A DNA stretch of 64,000 nucleotides, from contig NZ_BNBY01000027.1 in NCBI RefSeq assembly GCF_014656195.1, forward strand, positions 1-64,000, in the 5' to 3' direction. Positions 54,243 through 62,456 of the stretch are shown piece by piece. The translations under genes and the position numbers were made by a program. Origin of the DNA: Kitasatospora xanthocidica (GTDB lineage Bacteria; Actinomycetota; Actinomycetes; Streptomycetales; Streptomycetaceae). How positions within the stretch are numbered: the stretch's first letter is position 1; every line of letters starts with the position of its first letter. The notes under the pieces are model-generated. The model was given only the letters and a program-made list of their open reading frames with translations, was not told the DNA's origin and did not search any database.

Positions 54243-55655
54243 ATGGCTAAGGCACCCGTTCTCACCCCTCAGGCGGAAGACTTCCCGCGCTGGTACCAGG
54301 ACCTCATCAACAAGGCCGAGCTGGCCGACAACGGTCCGGTGCGCGGCACCATGGTCATCCGACCGTACGGCTACGGGCTGTGGGAGCGGATGCAGCAGGA
54401 GATGGACGCGCGCATCAAGAAGGCGGGTGCGCAGAACGCCTACTTCCCGATGTTCATCCCGCAGTCCTACCTGACCAAGGAAGCCGAGCACGTCGAGGGC
54501 TTCGCGCCCGAGCTCGCGGTGGTCACCCACGGTGGCGGCAAGCAGCTGGAGGAGCCGGTCGTCGTCCGGCCGACCTCCGAGACGATCATCAACGAGTACT
54601 TCTCGAAGTGGGTGCAGAGCCACCGCGACCTGCCCCTGCTGATCAACCAGTGGGCCAATGTGGTCCGTTGGGAGCTGCGCCCGCGCGTCTTCCTGCGCAC
54701 CACCGAGTTCCTCTGGCAGGAGGGCCACACCGCCCACGCCACGTACGAGGACGCCCGCGCGTACGCGTCGATGATCCACACCCAGGTCTACGGCGACTTC
54801 ATGACCAACGTGCTCGGCATCGACGTCGTGCTCGGCCGCAAGACCGCCAAGGAGCGCTTCGCCGGCGCCATCAACACCCTCACCCTCGAGGGCATGATGG
54901 GCGACGGCAAGGCGCTGCAGATGGGCACCAGCCACGAGCTGGGCCAGAACTTCGCCAAGGCGTTCAACACCACGTACCAGCTGCAGGGCGCCGAGCGCGA
55001 GTACGTCTGGCAGACCTCCTGGGGCGTCTCGACCCGCATGGTCGGCGGCCTGATCATGTCCCACGGTGACGACAACGGCCTGCGGGTGCCCCCGCGCCTG
55101 GCCGCCGTCCAGGCCGTCGTGCTCGCGATCAAGGGCGACGACGCGGTCATCGCCAAGGTCCGCGAGATCGGCGCGCAGCTGGAGGCCGTCGGCATCCGCG
55201 TCGTGGTCGACGACCGCACCGACACCCCGTTCGGCCGCCGCGCCGTCGACTGGGAGCTCAAGGGCGTTCCGCTGCGCATCGAGGTCGGCCCGCGCGACCT
55301 GGAGAACGGCACCGCGATGCTGGCCCGCCGCATCCCGGGCGGCAAGGAGCCGGTCGCCATCGACTCCCTGGCCGCGCTGCTCCCCGGCATCCTGGAGGAG
55401 GACCAGGCGCTGCTGCTGCGCCAGTCCCGCGAGCGCCGCGAGTCCCGCACCGTCGACGTCAAGACCATCGACGAGGCCATCGAGGCCGCCGCCACCGGCT
55501 GGGGCCGGATCTCCTGGGCCGACCTCGGCGCGGAGGGCGAGGCCAAGCTGGCCGAGCAGGGCGTCACGGTGCGCTGCATCGTCGCGGCCGACGGCTCGGT
55601 GCCGGCGACGGACGACCAGGACGGCAACATCGCGATCGTCGCCCGCGCGTACTGA
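54243..55655 (+). CDS. proS: Proline--tRNA ligase, short (archaeal/eukaryal-type) form
   Basis: Class II synthetase of 470 aa, without the INS editing domain of the 570 aa bacterial ProRS. The start MAKAPVLTPQAEDFPRWYQD, class II motif 2 (WELRPRVFLRTTEFLWQEGH) and motif 3 region are present, with a zinc-free C-terminus ending IAIVARAY. TACCAT seven nucleotides before the ATG suggests a leaderless mRNA. A bacterial-type proS may also exist elsewhere in the genome, in which case this copy could be a resistance or stress paralogue. Confidence 0.95.
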   Translation: MAKAPVLTPQAEDFPRWYQDLINKAELADNGPVRGTMVIRPYGYGLWERMQQEMDARIKKAGAQNAYFPMFIPQSYLTKEAEHVEGFAPELAVVTHGGGKQLEEPVVVRPTSETIINEYFSKWVQSHRDLPLLINQWANVVRWELRPRVFLRTTEFLWQEGHTAHATYEDARAYASMIHTQVYGDFMTNVLGIDVVLGRKTAKERFAGAINTLTLEGMMGDGKALQMGTSHELGQNFAKAFNTTYQLQGAEREYVWQTSWGVSTRMVGGLIMSHGDDNGLRVPPRLAAVQAVVLAIKGDDAVIAKVREIGAQLEAVGIRVVVDDRTDTPFGRRAVDWELKGVPLRIEVGPRDLENGTAMLARRIPGGKEPVAIDSLAALLPGILEEDQALLLRQSRERRESRTVDVKTIDEAIEAAATGWGRISWADLGAEGEAKLAEQGVTVRCIVAADGSVPATDDQDGNIAIVARAY

Positions 55656-56209
55656 CGTCCGCGGGTAGCGGTCGGATGCGGGTTCCCGGTTCGGATCCGC
55701 GTCCGGTTCCGGGCCGTTCCGGGCTGCTTACGGGGCGTTCCGGGCCGTTCCAGGGTCGGTTTCGCGGCTCTTCCGGAGCGCTTCCGCGATCCCGGGATGT
55801 CCGCCGGATGTCTGTTACCTGCAGGTAATGACCGTCCGCGGCGACATTTGCCCGGAATGCGGGCGGGTAAGAATCCGGTAACTCTTCCGGGGGACTCCCG
55901 GCGGTGGACATCCCTACTGGCCGGTCAACTCCCGGTATTAACGGAATAGCGGTACGGTGTACGGCCCGTGGCCCTGTCAATCAGGCAGGACCGCGGGCCG
56001 TACGTCTTGGGGGCGACAGCCCGCCCCTCGGGCGGAATTTCGACAGGCCCGCCGACTCTGCGACGGGCCGAAACCGGCAGGGGGTTGGTCTTGCGTCAGA
56101 TCCGGAGCGTGCATTTCGCGCGCGGCCATGCATTCCTGGGAGTTCCCTGTGAATTCCCGGAGATCGGGAACATGCGGAACATCGGCTCGCACTCCATCGT
56201 TGGTCTAGC
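55656..56209. promoter_or_regulatory. Non-coding region upstream of the zinc-ribbon gene, with a palindrome and stem-loop
   Basis: This 554 nt stretch contains repeated GTTCCGGG-type motifs near 55700-55770, a perfect 14 bp palindrome TTACCTGCAGGTAA at 55815-55828, and a stem-loop with arms GTACGGCCCG (55959-55968) and CGGGCCGTAC (55994-56003). The stem-loop may end proS transcription or attenuate the next gene. I see no coding region. Confidence 0.6.
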
Positions 56210-56788
56210 GTGAGCACGACACAGCCCCTCGTTCTCGCGGCCGAACTGGCCGCCGCCTGGAGTGACATCCAGGCCTACCACCAGGACCTCCCCGACCTGG
56301 CCTCGCCCGAGGCCCTGATCGGCGAGTCCTCCTCGGCCTGTGGGACGCGGCTCGGTTTCGAGCGGCTCCTCCACGAGGCTGCCCATGGTCTGGCCGCGGC
56401 CCGGGACATCCGGGACACCTCGCGGGCCGGCCGCTACCACAACCGGCGCTTCCTGATGCTCGCCTCCGAGCTCGGTCTGGCGCACCCGGTCGAACCGCAC
56501 GCGAGTAGCGGCTTCTCCCAGGTGACCATGCTCAAGGAGACCCAGGAACGCTACGCCGGCACCATCGAGCGCCTGGACCGCGCCCTCGGCGCGCACCAGG
56601 AGGCGGTGGCCGGCGACGGCGCGACGCGTGCCTTCCGCGGCCCGGCCGCCCGGCACGGCTCCTCCGGGGGCGGCGTCCGGGTCAAGGCGGTCTGCGGCTG
56701 CGGACGCAACGTCCGGGTCGTGCCGTCGGTGCTCGCGCAGGCGTCCATCGTCTGCGGTGCGTGCCAGCAGCCGTTCAAGATCGCGTAA
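56210..56788 (+). CDS. Accessory-type protein with C-terminal zinc-ribbon-like cysteines (192 aa)
   Basis: The sequence contains FERLLHEAAHGLAAARDIRD, DTSRAGRYHNRRFLMLASEL and, at the end, CGCGRNVRVVPSVLAQASIVCGACQQPF, four cysteines in a zinc-ribbon layout. HEAAH recalls the HExxH metalloprotease motif. Related proteins are frequent on actinomycete plasmids and integrative elements, where they have no assigned role. The GTG start lacks a strong ribosome-binding site. It sits between housekeeping genes and looks like an insertion; I cannot give a function. Confidence 0.78.
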   Translation: MSTTQPLVLAAELAAAWSDIQAYHQDLPDLASPEALIGESSSACGTRLGFERLLHEAAHGLAAARDIRDTSRAGRYHNRRFLMLASELGLAHPVEPHASSGFSQVTMLKETQERYAGTIERLDRALGAHQEAVAGDGATRAFRGPAARHGSSGGGVRVKAVCGCGRNVRVVPSVLAQASIVCGACQQPFKIA

Positions 56789-57317
56789 GCGGTCGACGAC
56801 CGGCGGCCGCTGTGCGGGCAGCGGCCCGGCCGGAGCGAGCGGTACGGCAGGTATCCGCCGAGCACGTACGGGCCGCGCGACGGGACGGTCGCGCGGCGAG
56901 ACGGCACGGCGGGCAGCGCGGTACGGCCCGGCGGCAACAGCAGGACAGCGGTAAACGGCAGGACAGCGGTAACAGCAGGACAGCGGTAAACGGCAGGACA
57001 GCGGTAACAGCAGGACAGCGATAAACGGCAGCGCAGTACGACGGTCAGTCCGTGGGTTGGACCGGGGGCGGGGGCTCCCGGTCGGACCCTGATCGCCACC
57101 CGGCCCGGCCCTGACGCCCCCGGTCGGGACCCTGATCACCCCCGGGGTCCGCGTGCGGGCGGCTCGCGCCGGTATGGCAGAATGGACAGCTGAGTACTCG
57201 GCAGCCGAGCAGGACCCCTCTCTCCTACGGCTGGCGTGTCCCCTGAACGGTCCGCCCCGCAACCCCACGCGGAGGCGAGCCCGCTCACCCACGTCAACAC
57301 CAGGAGAATCCACTCCC
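56789..57317. other. Gap of 529 nt with the rpsP leader and a tandem repeat
   Basis: The left half is low-complexity and includes the tandem repeat at 56937-57030. The right half leads to rpsP; a -10-like CAGAAT at 57178-57183 is the best promoter candidate, but the -35 is unclear. I see no RNA gene. Confidence 0.4.
56937..57030. repeat. Tandem repeat of a 35 bp unit
   Basis: Alternating GCAGGACAGCGGTAAACG and GCAGGACAGCGGTAACA segments repeat about five times (2.6 copies of a 35 bp unit) with one change, GATAAACG, in the last. Confidence 0.9.
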
Positions 57318-57746
57318 GTGGCAGTCAAGATCAAGCTCAAGCGTCTCGGCAAGATTCGCTCCCCGCACTACCGCATCGTCGTCGCCGACTCGCGCACCAA
57401 GCGTGACGGTCGCGCGATCGAGGAGATCGGCATCTACCAGCCGACCTACAACCCCTCGAAGATCGAGGTCGACAGCGAGCGCGCCCAGTACTGGCTGTCC
57501 GTCGGCGCCCAGCCGACCGAGCCGGTGCTCGCCATCCTGAAGCTGACCGGCGACTGGCAGAAGTACAAGGGCCTGCCGGCCCCGGCCCCGCTGCTGGTCG
57601 CGGAGCCCAAGGTCGAGGACTTCTCGCACCTGTTCGCGAAGGCCGTCGCCGGCTTCGAGGACGCCACCACCGGTGTCGCCATCACCCCGAAGGCCAAGAA
57701 GTCGGACAAGGTCGAGGCTGAGGCCGACGCCGCCGTCGAGGCCTGA
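57318..57746 (+). CDS. rpsP: 30S ribosomal protein S16
   Basis: A 142 aa ribosomal protein: conserved core MAVKIKLKRLGKIRSPHYRI to about residue 85, then an actinobacterial Lys/Glu/Ala-rich extension. The GTG at 57318 follows AGGAGAATC and was chosen for the standard start. It leads the rpsP-khpA-rimM-trmD-rplS cluster. Confidence 0.97.
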   Translation: MAVKIKLKRLGKIRSPHYRIVVADSRTKRDGRAIEEIGIYQPTYNPSKIEVDSERAQYWLSVGAQPTEPVLAILKLTGDWQKYKGLPAPAPLLVAEPKVEDFSHLFAKAVAGFEDATTGVAITPKAKKSDKVEAEADAAVEA

Positions 57747-57748
57747 GC

Positions 57749-57988
57749 GTGATCGAGGACGCCCTCGACCACCTGGTGAAGGGCATCGTCGAGCACCCCG
57801 ACGAGGTGCAGGTGCGCTCGCGCAACCTGCGTCGGGGGAACACCATCGAGGTGCGAGTGCACCCCGATGACCTCGGCAAGGTGATCGGCCGGGGCGGCCG
57901 CACGGCTCGCGCTCTGCGCACCGTGGTCGGCGCCCTCGGCGGTCGCAACGTCCGGGTCGACCTGGTCGACGTGGACAACATCCGCTGA
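57749..57988 (+). CDS. khpA: KH-domain RNA-binding protein KhpA
   Basis: A 79 aa single KH domain with the GxxG loop in KVIGRGGRTARAL. KhpA proteins bind small RNAs and mRNAs and affect cell division and translation in Gram-positive bacteria. The start lies 2 nt after rpsP. A hairpin follows the stop. Confidence 0.95.
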   Translation: MIEDALDHLVKGIVEHPDEVQVRSRNLRRGNTIEVRVHPDDLGKVIGRGGRTARALRTVVGALGGRNVRVDLVDVDNIR

Positions 57989-58019
57989 CGTAGCTGCTCG
58001 TTCAGCCGTCAGGGCTTGG

Positions 58020-58055
58020 GGCCGACCGGGACGCATGTCGTCCCGGTCGGCCTTT
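58020..58055 (+). terminator. Terminator-like hairpin between khpA and rimM
   Basis: A 13 bp perfect stem (58020-58032 with 58040-58052) and a TTT tail. It would partly separate rpsP-khpA from rimM-trmD-rplS. Confidence 0.85.
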
Positions 58056-58119
58056 CTCGTTTCCCGCACCACCCCACTCCCCGCACCGCCCCACCAGGAA
58101 CTCCAGGAGAACGATCACC

Positions 58120-58710
58120 GTGCAGCTCGTCGTCGGCAAGATCGGCCGTGCCCACGGCATCAGGGGGGACGTCAGTGTCGAGGTCCGCACCGACGAGCCG
58201 GAGCTCCGGCTCGGCCCGGGTGCCGTCCTGCTCACCGACCCCGGATCGGCCGGGCCGCTGACCGTCGAGTCCGGCCGGGTGCACAGCGGCCGGCTGCTGC
58301 TGCGCTTCGCGGGCGTCAAGGACCGCAACGCGGCCGAGGCCCTCCGGGGCACCCTGCTGATCGCCGAGGTCGACCCGGAGGAGCGCCCCGACGACCCGGA
58401 GGAGTACTACGACCACCAGCTGATCGGCCTGGACGTGGTGCTGCTCGACGGCACCCTGGTCGGTGAACTCACCGAGGTCCTCCACCTGCCGTACCAGGAC
58501 CTGCTCACGGTGGAGAAGCCCGACGGGACGGAGGTGCTCGTGCCCTTCGTCACCCAGATCGTGCCGACCATCGACCTGGAGAACCAGCGCGCGGTGATCA
58601 CCCCGCCGCCCGGGCTGATCGACCCGGAGCAGGCCGACGTCGCCGGCACGTCCGCGGCCGAAGGAGCCGAGGGCGCGGAGGGTGCCGAGGGCCCGGAGGA
58701 GTCGGAGTGA
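58120..58710 (+). CDS. rimM: Ribosome maturation factor RimM
   Basis: A 196 aa factor that helps assemble the 30S head by binding S19. The N-terminal domain starts VQLVVGKIGRAHGIRGDVSVEV, and the PRC-barrel has YYDHQLIGLDVVLLDG and PYQDLLTVEKPDG. The tail is Glu/Gly/Ala repeats (EGAEGAEGAEGPEESE). The GTG follows AGGAG. Its stop overlaps the first possible trmD start. Confidence 0.96.
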   Translation: MQLVVGKIGRAHGIRGDVSVEVRTDEPELRLGPGAVLLTDPGSAGPLTVESGRVHSGRLLLRFAGVKDRNAAEALRGTLLIAEVDPEERPDDPEEYYDHQLIGLDVVLLDGTLVGELTEVLHLPYQDLLTVEKPDGTEVLVPFVTQIVPTIDLENQRAVITPPPGLIDPEQADVAGTSAAEGAEGAEGAEGPEESE

Positions 58711-58817
58711 CCGTCGAGGGGAACGGCGGCGTGCAGGGCGACGAGACGCAGGCCGGTGAGGTGCAGGCGGGTGACGCGCAGGCGGGTGGCGTGCAGGCCG
58801 GTGGGGTGCAGAGCGGC

Positions 58818-59636
58818 ATGCGGATCGACGTCGTCTCGATCTTCCCGGAGTACCTGGAGCCGCTGAACATCTCGCTGGTCGGCAAGGCCCGGGCGCGCGG
58901 CCAGCTGGACGTGCACGTCCACGACCTGCGCGAGTGGACCCACGACGTGCACCGCACGGTGGACGACAGCCCGTACGGCGGCGGCCCCGGCATGGTGATG
59001 AAGCCGGAGCCGTGGGGCGAGGCGCTGGACGCGGTGGTCGCCGGCGGGCCCGAGGGTGAACTGCCCACGCTGGTCGTGCCGACCCCGAGCGGGCGCCCGT
59101 TCACCCAGGAGCTCGCCCAGGAGCTGGCCGGCCGCCCCTGGCTGGCCTTCACCCCCGCGCGGTACGAGGGCATCGACCGCCGGGTGATCGAGGAAGCGGC
59201 CACCCGGATGCCGGTGGTCGAGGCCTCGATCGGCGACTACGTGCTGGCCGGCGGCGAGGTCGCGGTGCTGGTGATGGTCGAGGCGATCGCCCGGCTGCTG
59301 CCCGGGGTGCTCGGCAACGCCGAGTCCCACCGCGACGACTCCTTCGCGCCCGGCGCGATGGCCGACCTGCTGGAGGGCCCGGTGTACACCAAGCCCGCCG
59401 AGTGGCGCGGCCGGACCGTGCCGGACGTGCTGCTCAGCGGCAACCACGGCCGGATCGCCCGCTGGCGGCGCGAGCAGGCCTTCGCCCGCACCCTGTCCAA
59501 CCGGCCCGACCTGGTCGAGCGCTGGCAGTACGGCTCCTTCGACAAGAAGGACCGGGAGGCGCTCAGCATCCTCGGTCTCGCCTGGGACGAGCGGCTCGGC
59601 CGATTTCGGTCCGCGGCCGGTGATGTGGAAGAATAG
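58818..59636 (+). CDS. trmD: tRNA (guanine(37)-N(1))-methyltransferase
   Basis: SPOUT-fold methyltransferase of 272 aa that makes m1G37 to prevent frameshifting. Motifs are MRIDVVSIFPEYLEPL, the SAM-binding knot in GDYVLAGGEVAVLVMVEAI, and RYEGIDRRV. An in-frame GTG at 58707 overlapping the rimM stop (GTGA) would add 37 residues that are mostly a VQAGDAQAGG-like repeat; I prefer the ATG because the family start is there, though translational coupling argues for the longer form. Confidence 0.93.
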   Translation: MRIDVVSIFPEYLEPLNISLVGKARARGQLDVHVHDLREWTHDVHRTVDDSPYGGGPGMVMKPEPWGEALDAVVAGGPEGELPTLVVPTPSGRPFTQELAQELAGRPWLAFTPARYEGIDRRVIEEAATRMPVVEASIGDYVLAGGEVAVLVMVEAIARLLPGVLGNAESHRDDSFAPGAMADLLEGPVYTKPAEWRGRTVPDVLLSGNHGRIARWRREQAFARTLSNRPDLVERWQYGSFDKKDREALSILGLAWDERLGRFRSAAGDVEE

Positions 59637-59790
59637 GCCGCTGCTGTCTGTCGCTGGTCCCCTCCCGTAGGGGGCACGTGGACCGGCGCCCTCGCCACGG
59701 GGGGATCGTCGTCAGCCGATGCGGCCCGCAGCAAACCCCATTGTGACGACTTTCCGTGGGCGGCCCGTGGCGCCTGCGATGGAGAGCACC

Positions 59791-60141
59791 ATGAGCAACA
59801 AGCTCGCTGCTGTCGACGCGGCCTCGCTGCGTAGCGACATCCCGGCCTTCCGCGCCGGTGACACCCTGAAGGTTCACGTCCGGGTCATCGAGGGCAACCG
59901 CTCCCGTGTCCAGGTCTTCCAGGGCGTCGTCATCCGCCGCCACGGCGCCGGCATCGGTGAGACCTTCACCGTTCGCAAGGTCAGCTTCAACGTCGGCGTG
60001 GAGCGCACCTTCCCGGTGCACACCCCGGTCGTCGAGAAGATCGAGGTCGTGACCCGCGGTGCGGTTCGCCGCGCCAAGCTGTACTACCTGCGTGACCTCC
60101 GCGGCAAGGCCGCGAAGATCAAGGAGAAGCGCGACCGCTGA
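59791..60141 (+). CDS. rplS: 50S ribosomal protein L19
   Basis: A 116 aa ribosomal protein at the 30S-50S interface. It has the canonical IPAFRAGDTLKVHVRVIEGN, VFQGVVIRRHGAGIGETFTVRK and KLYYLRDLRGKAAKIKEKR. The ATG at 59791 follows GGAGAG; the 154 nt after trmD probably carry leader sequence. A GC hairpin ends the unit. Confidence 0.97.
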   Translation: MSNKLAAVDAASLRSDIPAFRAGDTLKVHVRVIEGNRSRVQVFQGVVIRRHGAGIGETFTVRKVSFNVGVERTFPVHTPVVEKIEVVTRGAVRRAKLYYLRDLRGKAAKIKEKRDR

Positions 60142-60149
60142 TCCACCGA

Positions 60150-60168
60150 CCCCCGGCCTCGCCGGGGG
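60150..60168 (+). terminator. Terminator-like hairpin after rplS
   Basis: CCCCCGGC at 60150-60157 pairs with GCCGGGGG at 60161-60168 over a CTC loop. Confidence 0.65.
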
Positions 60169-60218
60169 ACCGGAGTTCTTCGGGGGGCCGAACGGCCGCA
60201 CGGTAAGCTCACCCCCCG

Positions 60219-61202
60219 ATGAGCACGCACGAACCACCCGCGGACCGCGACGGCAGTCCCGCACCGACCGGTGCGGACTCGCTGTCGCGGTCCGCGGTCG
60301 TTTCCGGAGTGGGTTCCGGGGTCGCTTCCGGTGCCGCCGCCGAGAGCCCGGAGCGGGGCCGTGAGCGGGCTGGCGATCGGGACAGTGAGCCGGCCGGCGA
60401 CCGGACCGGCGACCGGACCGGCGACCGGGCCGGTGATTCCGTTGGTGATCCGGTTGCGGATCCGGTCGGCGATCCGGACGAGGCCGAGGGCCCGGAGCAG
60501 GAGGACCAGAAGTCCGGCCGGCCCGGCCACTCGCGCTCGCGTGACCTCCTGCTGTTGGTGGGGATCTGCCTGGCGGCCCTGCTCCTGGTGAACGCCTTCG
60601 TCGCGCGCCCGTTCTCGGTGCCCTCCGGGTCGATGGAGGACACCCTGCGTCCGGGCGACCGGCTGATCGCGAACCAGTTGGCGTACGCCTTCGGCGGCCA
60701 CCCCCAGCGGGGCGACATCGTGGTCTTCGACGGGACGGGCTCCTTCCTGCGGGAGTCGGCGAAGCCGACCGGCTTCTGGGACGGCGCTCGGTCGCTCGCC
60801 CGGGACCTCGGGCTGGCCCCGGCCGGGGACACCCTCTACGTCAAGCGCGTGATCGGGGTCGGCGGGGACCGGGTGACCAGCACCGGCCCGGGGGCGCCGA
60901 TCACGGTCAACGGCGTGCCGGTGGACGAGACGTCCTACCTCTCCCCGGGGGACGACCCGTCGAGCGTCGCCTTCGACGTGGTGGTGCCGACCGGTGAGCT
61001 GTGGGTGATGGGGGACCACCGCAGCGCCTCCAGGGACTCCCGCGACCACCTCGGCGAGCCGGGTGGCGGCTTCGTGCCCGAGGAGAAGGTGATCGGCCGG
61101 GCGGACTGGGTGGTCTACCCGTTCTCGCGCTGGACCGGTCTGGACCGGCCGGCGGCCTTCGCCGTGACTGCGGGGACGGGTGGTCATGGGGACCAGAGGT
61201 AG
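60219..61202 (+). CDS. lepB: Signal peptidase I, first of four (SipW-like)
   Basis: Membrane enzyme of 327 aa that removes signal peptides outside the membrane using a Ser-Lys pair. Residues 1-105 are a disordered cytoplasmic tail containing GDRTGDRTGDRAGD repeats. The membrane segment is at about 109-128, catalytic Ser138 is in PSGSM and Lys209 in VKRVIGVGGD. TAAGCT at 60204 is the probable -10. In S. lividans four tandem genes sipW-sipX-sipY-sipZ follow rplS, so position suggests SipW. The next gene overlaps it. Confidence 0.95.
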   Translation: MSTHEPPADRDGSPAPTGADSLSRSAVVSGVGSGVASGAAAESPERGRERAGDRDSEPAGDRTGDRTGDRAGDSVGDPVADPVGDPDEAEGPEQEDQKSGRPGHSRSRDLLLLVGICLAALLLVNAFVARPFSVPSGSMEDTLRPGDRLIANQLAYAFGGHPQRGDIVVFDGTGSFLRESAKPTGFWDGARSLARDLGLAPAGDTLYVKRVIGVGGDRVTSTGPGAPITVNGVPVDETSYLSPGDDPSSVAFDVVVPTGELWVMGDHRSASRDSRDHLGEPGGGFVPEEKVIGRADWVVYPFSRWTGLDRPAAFAVTAGTGGHGDQR

Positions 61203-62214
61203 AGGGCGGCTCGCCGACCGCCCGTCCCGCGAGCCGGCCCGCCCGCGGGCGGGTGGCACGGGGTCGGGTAGCACTGGCGAGGGTGGCACGGGCGCGAGTG
61301 GCGCCGATCGCGGCACGGAGGGCGCCGGCCCCGGGGCGGAGGGCACCGGTCCCGCCGCGGTCCCGCCCGTGCGCGGCCGGGCCGATCGTCGTCGCAGCGC
61401 CCGACGGGCGGCCCGTCGGCGCAAGCGGTCGCTGGTGCGCGAAGTGCCGCTGATCATCCTGGTCGCCCTGTTGGTGGCGCTGGTGATGAAGACCTTCCTG
61501 ATCCAGGTGTTCGTGATCCCCTCGGGCTCGATGGAGCAGACCATCCGGATCGGCGACCGGGTGCTGGTGGACAAGTTGACCCCCTGGTTCGGCAGCGAGC
61601 CGCAGCGCGGCGACGTGGTGGTGTTCAAGGACCCGGGCGGCTGGCTGGAGAGCGACCGCAAGCGCTCCGACGACGGCCCGGTGCTGGGCGGGGCCAAGCA
61701 CGTGCTGACCTTCGTCGGGCTGCTGCCGTCCGACAACGAGCAGGACCTGATCAAGCGGGTGATCGGCGTCGGCGGGGACACCGTCGAGTGCTGCGACGCT
61801 CAGGGGCGGCTCAGCGTCAACGGCCACCCGGTGGACGAGACCTACCTCGCGCCCGGCAACCCGCCGTCCCGGCAGCCCTTCAAGGTGAAGGTGCCGAAAG
61901 GCCGGCTGTGGGTCATGGGCGACCACCGGGACGTCTCCGCCGACTCCCGCTTCCACATGGGCAATCCGGGCCAGGGCACGATTCCGCTGAGCGGCGTGGT
62001 CGGTCGCGCGTTCGTCATCGCCTGGCCGCTGGACCGCTTCCATCAACTCGATGTGCCGGGTTCACTCTCCTCTCTCGCCCCGGCTCCGCAGGCCGGTGGA
62101 ACTGCCGCGGAATCCGTGGGCGTTGGGCCGGTTCCGATGGAACCCCCGCTCGTTATGGGTGTGTTGGGCATCCTTCCGCTTGTCGTACGCCGGCCGGGGC
62201 GGCCTCCGGAGTGA
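61186..62214 (+). CDS. lepB: Signal peptidase I, second of four (SipX-like)
   Basis: A 342 aa enzyme: Gly/Thr/Arg-rich cytoplasmic tail to residue 85, membrane segment at 88-105, catalytic Ser115 in PSGSM, Lys190 in IKRVIGVGGD, then GDHR and a second hydrophobic stretch at the end (VMGVLGILPLVV). I chose the ATG at 61186; a GTG at 61180 is in frame. It overlaps the preceding gene by 17 nt. Confidence 0.95.
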   Translation: MGTRGRGRLADRPSREPARPRAGGTGSGSTGEGGTGASGADRGTEGAGPGAEGTGPAAVPPVRGRADRRRSARRAARRRKRSLVREVPLIILVALLVALVMKTFLIQVFVIPSGSMEQTIRIGDRVLVDKLTPWFGSEPQRGDVVVFKDPGGWLESDRKRSDDGPVLGGAKHVLTFVGLLPSDNEQDLIKRVIGVGGDTVECCDAQGRLSVNGHPVDETYLAPGNPPSRQPFKVKVPKGRLWVMGDHRDVSADSRFHMGNPGQGTIPLSGVVGRAFVIAWPLDRFHQLDVPGSLSSLAPAPQAGGTAAESVGVGPVPMEPPLVMGVLGILPLVVRRPGRPPE

Positions 62215-62456
62215 GCCTCGCAGGCCGCTGACCGGCCGGGCCTCGCGTGTGGGACCGCGAGCCGGATGCCCTGGAGTGATAGAGAAGTGCAGGTGCGGCC
62301 GGGAGTGGTCCCGGCCGTGCGCCGAGGCTGTGCTGGTGTCAGGGGAGCCCGCGGTGGGCAACCCTGATGCGTTCATGGTCGTGGCGAGCGTGGTGCCCGC
62401 TGTGCGGCACTCTGAGCGCGGGCGCGCGGGCGTCCGCACAGCAGGGAGGAGACGTT

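Noticed and set aside
56937..57030. A CRISPR array or a coding repeat
   Set aside because: There are no spacers, and reading frames across it give only simple repeats such as CYRCPAV without codon bias.
59637..59790. An L19 leader regulatory RNA as known in Firmicutes
   Set aside because: I cannot fold a structure resembling the described leader; no conserved motif is recognisable.
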